NCBI GenBank assembly: GCA_030042885.1
Contig: JASHYW010000051.1
Location: 1 to 6,336, forward strand
DNA length: 6,336 nucleotides
Direction of reading: 5' to 3'
Origin: Streptosporangiaceae bacterium
Lineage (GTDB): Bacteria; Actinomycetota; Actinomycetes; Streptosporangiales; Streptosporangiaceae
Of the stretch, positions 5,485 to 6,336 are shown one piece after another. Every line of letters begins with the position of its first letter. Position 1 is the first letter of the stretch. Both the position numbers and the translations under genes were made by a program. The notes below the pieces were generated by a model. It was given only the letters and a program-made list of their open reading frames with translations. It made no database searches and had not been told where the DNA came from.

Positions 5485-6336
5485 TAACCCGCGGCGCTCG
5501 ATGGCTCGGCGTTCCGCCCGCTCGCGGTCAGCTGCGACTCCATGGTCAAGATGGCCTCGTAGCGCCGCCGGATGTCGGCCCGGTCGGCGGCCTCGGGCAC
5601 CGACCGCTCGCTGGCCCGGTCGATCATGGCGGCCTGCTCGAGCAGCACCCGGCGCTGCCCGTCGGTGGTCGTCTCGGTCATGATCCTGGTCAGCGCCTCC
5701 AGCTCGCGGATCATCACCGCCGGCATGCCCATGCTGGACTGCCTGATCTTCTCGAACGAACGCTGTACCAGCCGGTCGTAGGCCGGCTCGGCCGTGATGA
5801 CCCGGATGTAGCCCTGGGCATCGCGGTGCACCCGCGCCGGATGCCACCGCGTGACGATCTTGCACAGGTTCTCGCCGAGCCAGTCGATGCAGGTCAGCGC
5901 CGTGAACGTGTCGTTGACCGCGGCGGAAAGCGCCCGGATGGCGATCTCCACCAGCTGGTCGATGCCGAACGACACGTCCTGGGTCAGGGTCCGGTACGGG
6001 CCGATGATGTGCGCCCGGCCCAGCGCCTGACGGACCAGCGGCGCCGCCTCCGGCGGCCAGACCGTGGCGAACCTGTGCCCGGCCACGATGAAGTGGCCAG
6101 GCCGGTGCTCCAGGCTGATCACCGCGTCCGCCTTGGTCGCCAGCCGGACCAGGTTCTGGTGCTTGATGAACTGCAGGTACCCGCTGACTGGCGCGAGCAG
6201 CACGCCCCCACCCGCCTCGGCCCGGTTCAGCAGCTCGGCCGCCGACGGGCCGCTCTTGAGGTGGGGCTCATTCGTCCCGCTGCCCTGTTCGCGGATCGCC
6301 TCGGCCAGGTCCGCGGCAATGCTGGCGATCACCTGC
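5484..6336 (-). CDS. DUF2254 membrane protein, C-terminal part (cut by right window edge)
   Basis: The visible 283 residues lack a convincing start. The frame continues through a Gln codon to the window edge, so the GTG at 6332 is probably internal. Family landmarks, numbered from that Val: SGYLQFIKHQNLVRLATKADAV (50-71), RPGHFIVAG (77-85), then GPYRTLTQDVSFGIDQLVEIAIRALSAAVNDTFTALTCIDWL (111-152). This is the soluble C-terminal half of DUF2254 proteins. Full-length members are about 400-450 residues with N-terminal membrane segments, which would lie outside the window; no hydrophobic span long enough for a membrane helix is visible here. The biochemical role of the family is unknown. The block usually seen as ALSPxxNDPFTA reads ALSAAVNDTFTA, so two prolines are replaced. 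The DGPF gene follows on the same strand after 242 non-coding bases, so they are probably separate transcripts. Confidence 0.87.
   Translation of the reverse strand, partial: QVIASIAADLAEAIREQGSGTNEPHLKSGPSAAELLNRAEAGGGVLLAPVSGYLQFIKHQNLVRLATKADAVISLEHRPGHFIVAGHRFATVWPPEAAPLVRQALGRAHIIGPYRTLTQDVSFGIDQLVEIAIRALSAAVNDTFTALTCIDWLGENLCKIVTRWHPARVHRDAQGYIRVITAEPAYDRLVQRSFEKIRQSSMGMPAVMIRELEALTRIMTETTTDGQRRVLLEQAAMIDRASERSVPEAADRADIRRRYEAILTMESQLTASGRNAEPSSAAG

Noticed and set aside
1..6336. Defence system, CRISPR array, tRNA, insertion sequence or prophage
   Set aside because: No spaced repeats of CRISPR type, tRNA-like cloverleaf, transposase, integrase or phage motif was found on either strand.

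Overview
The window is GC-rich. It has many GTG/TTG starts, long open frames on the antisense strands and gene families typical of actinomycetes, so I infer a high-GC Actinomycetota, without a firm genus. Seven protein genes are visible, two of them cut by the window edges. No RNA gene, CRISPR array, transposase or phage gene was seen.

Left block (1-2681, minus strand, transcribed right to left): a class I polyphosphate kinase 2 (ppk2), glucose-6-phosphate isomerase (pgi) and the first 20 codons of a 6-phosphogluconate dehydrogenase (gnd). The gaps of 38 and 26 bases suggest one operon. It would join polyphosphate/NTP exchange to the fate of glucose-6-phosphate (glycolysis versus the oxidative pentose phosphate route).

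Divergent spacer (2682-2844): most of it is three imperfect tandem copies of an element with long G and C runs. Its last unit boundary reaches the start codon of the next gene.

Middle block (2845-4890, plus strand): a crotonase-fold acyl-CoA isomerase of PaaG type, then after 18 bases an ECF sigma factor with a long C-terminal extension (ECF42/DUF6596 type) that starts at TTG. Tail to tail with it, only 6 bases away on the minus strand, is a small YCII/DGPF-domain protein (4897-5241). This is the classical genomic partner of such sigma factors, but here it is convergent rather than co-directional.

Right block: 5242-5483 is a 242-base non-coding stretch with several dyads and an 11-base near-exact direct repeat. 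It carries the likely control region of the DGPF gene. From 5484 to the right edge lies the C-terminal part of a DUF2254 membrane protein whose start is outside the window.

No clearly new system is evident. The points most worth following up are the convergent sigma/DGPF pair linked to an acyl-CoA isomerase, the structured spacer before the DGPF gene, and the G/C-run repeat that may supply a start codon.
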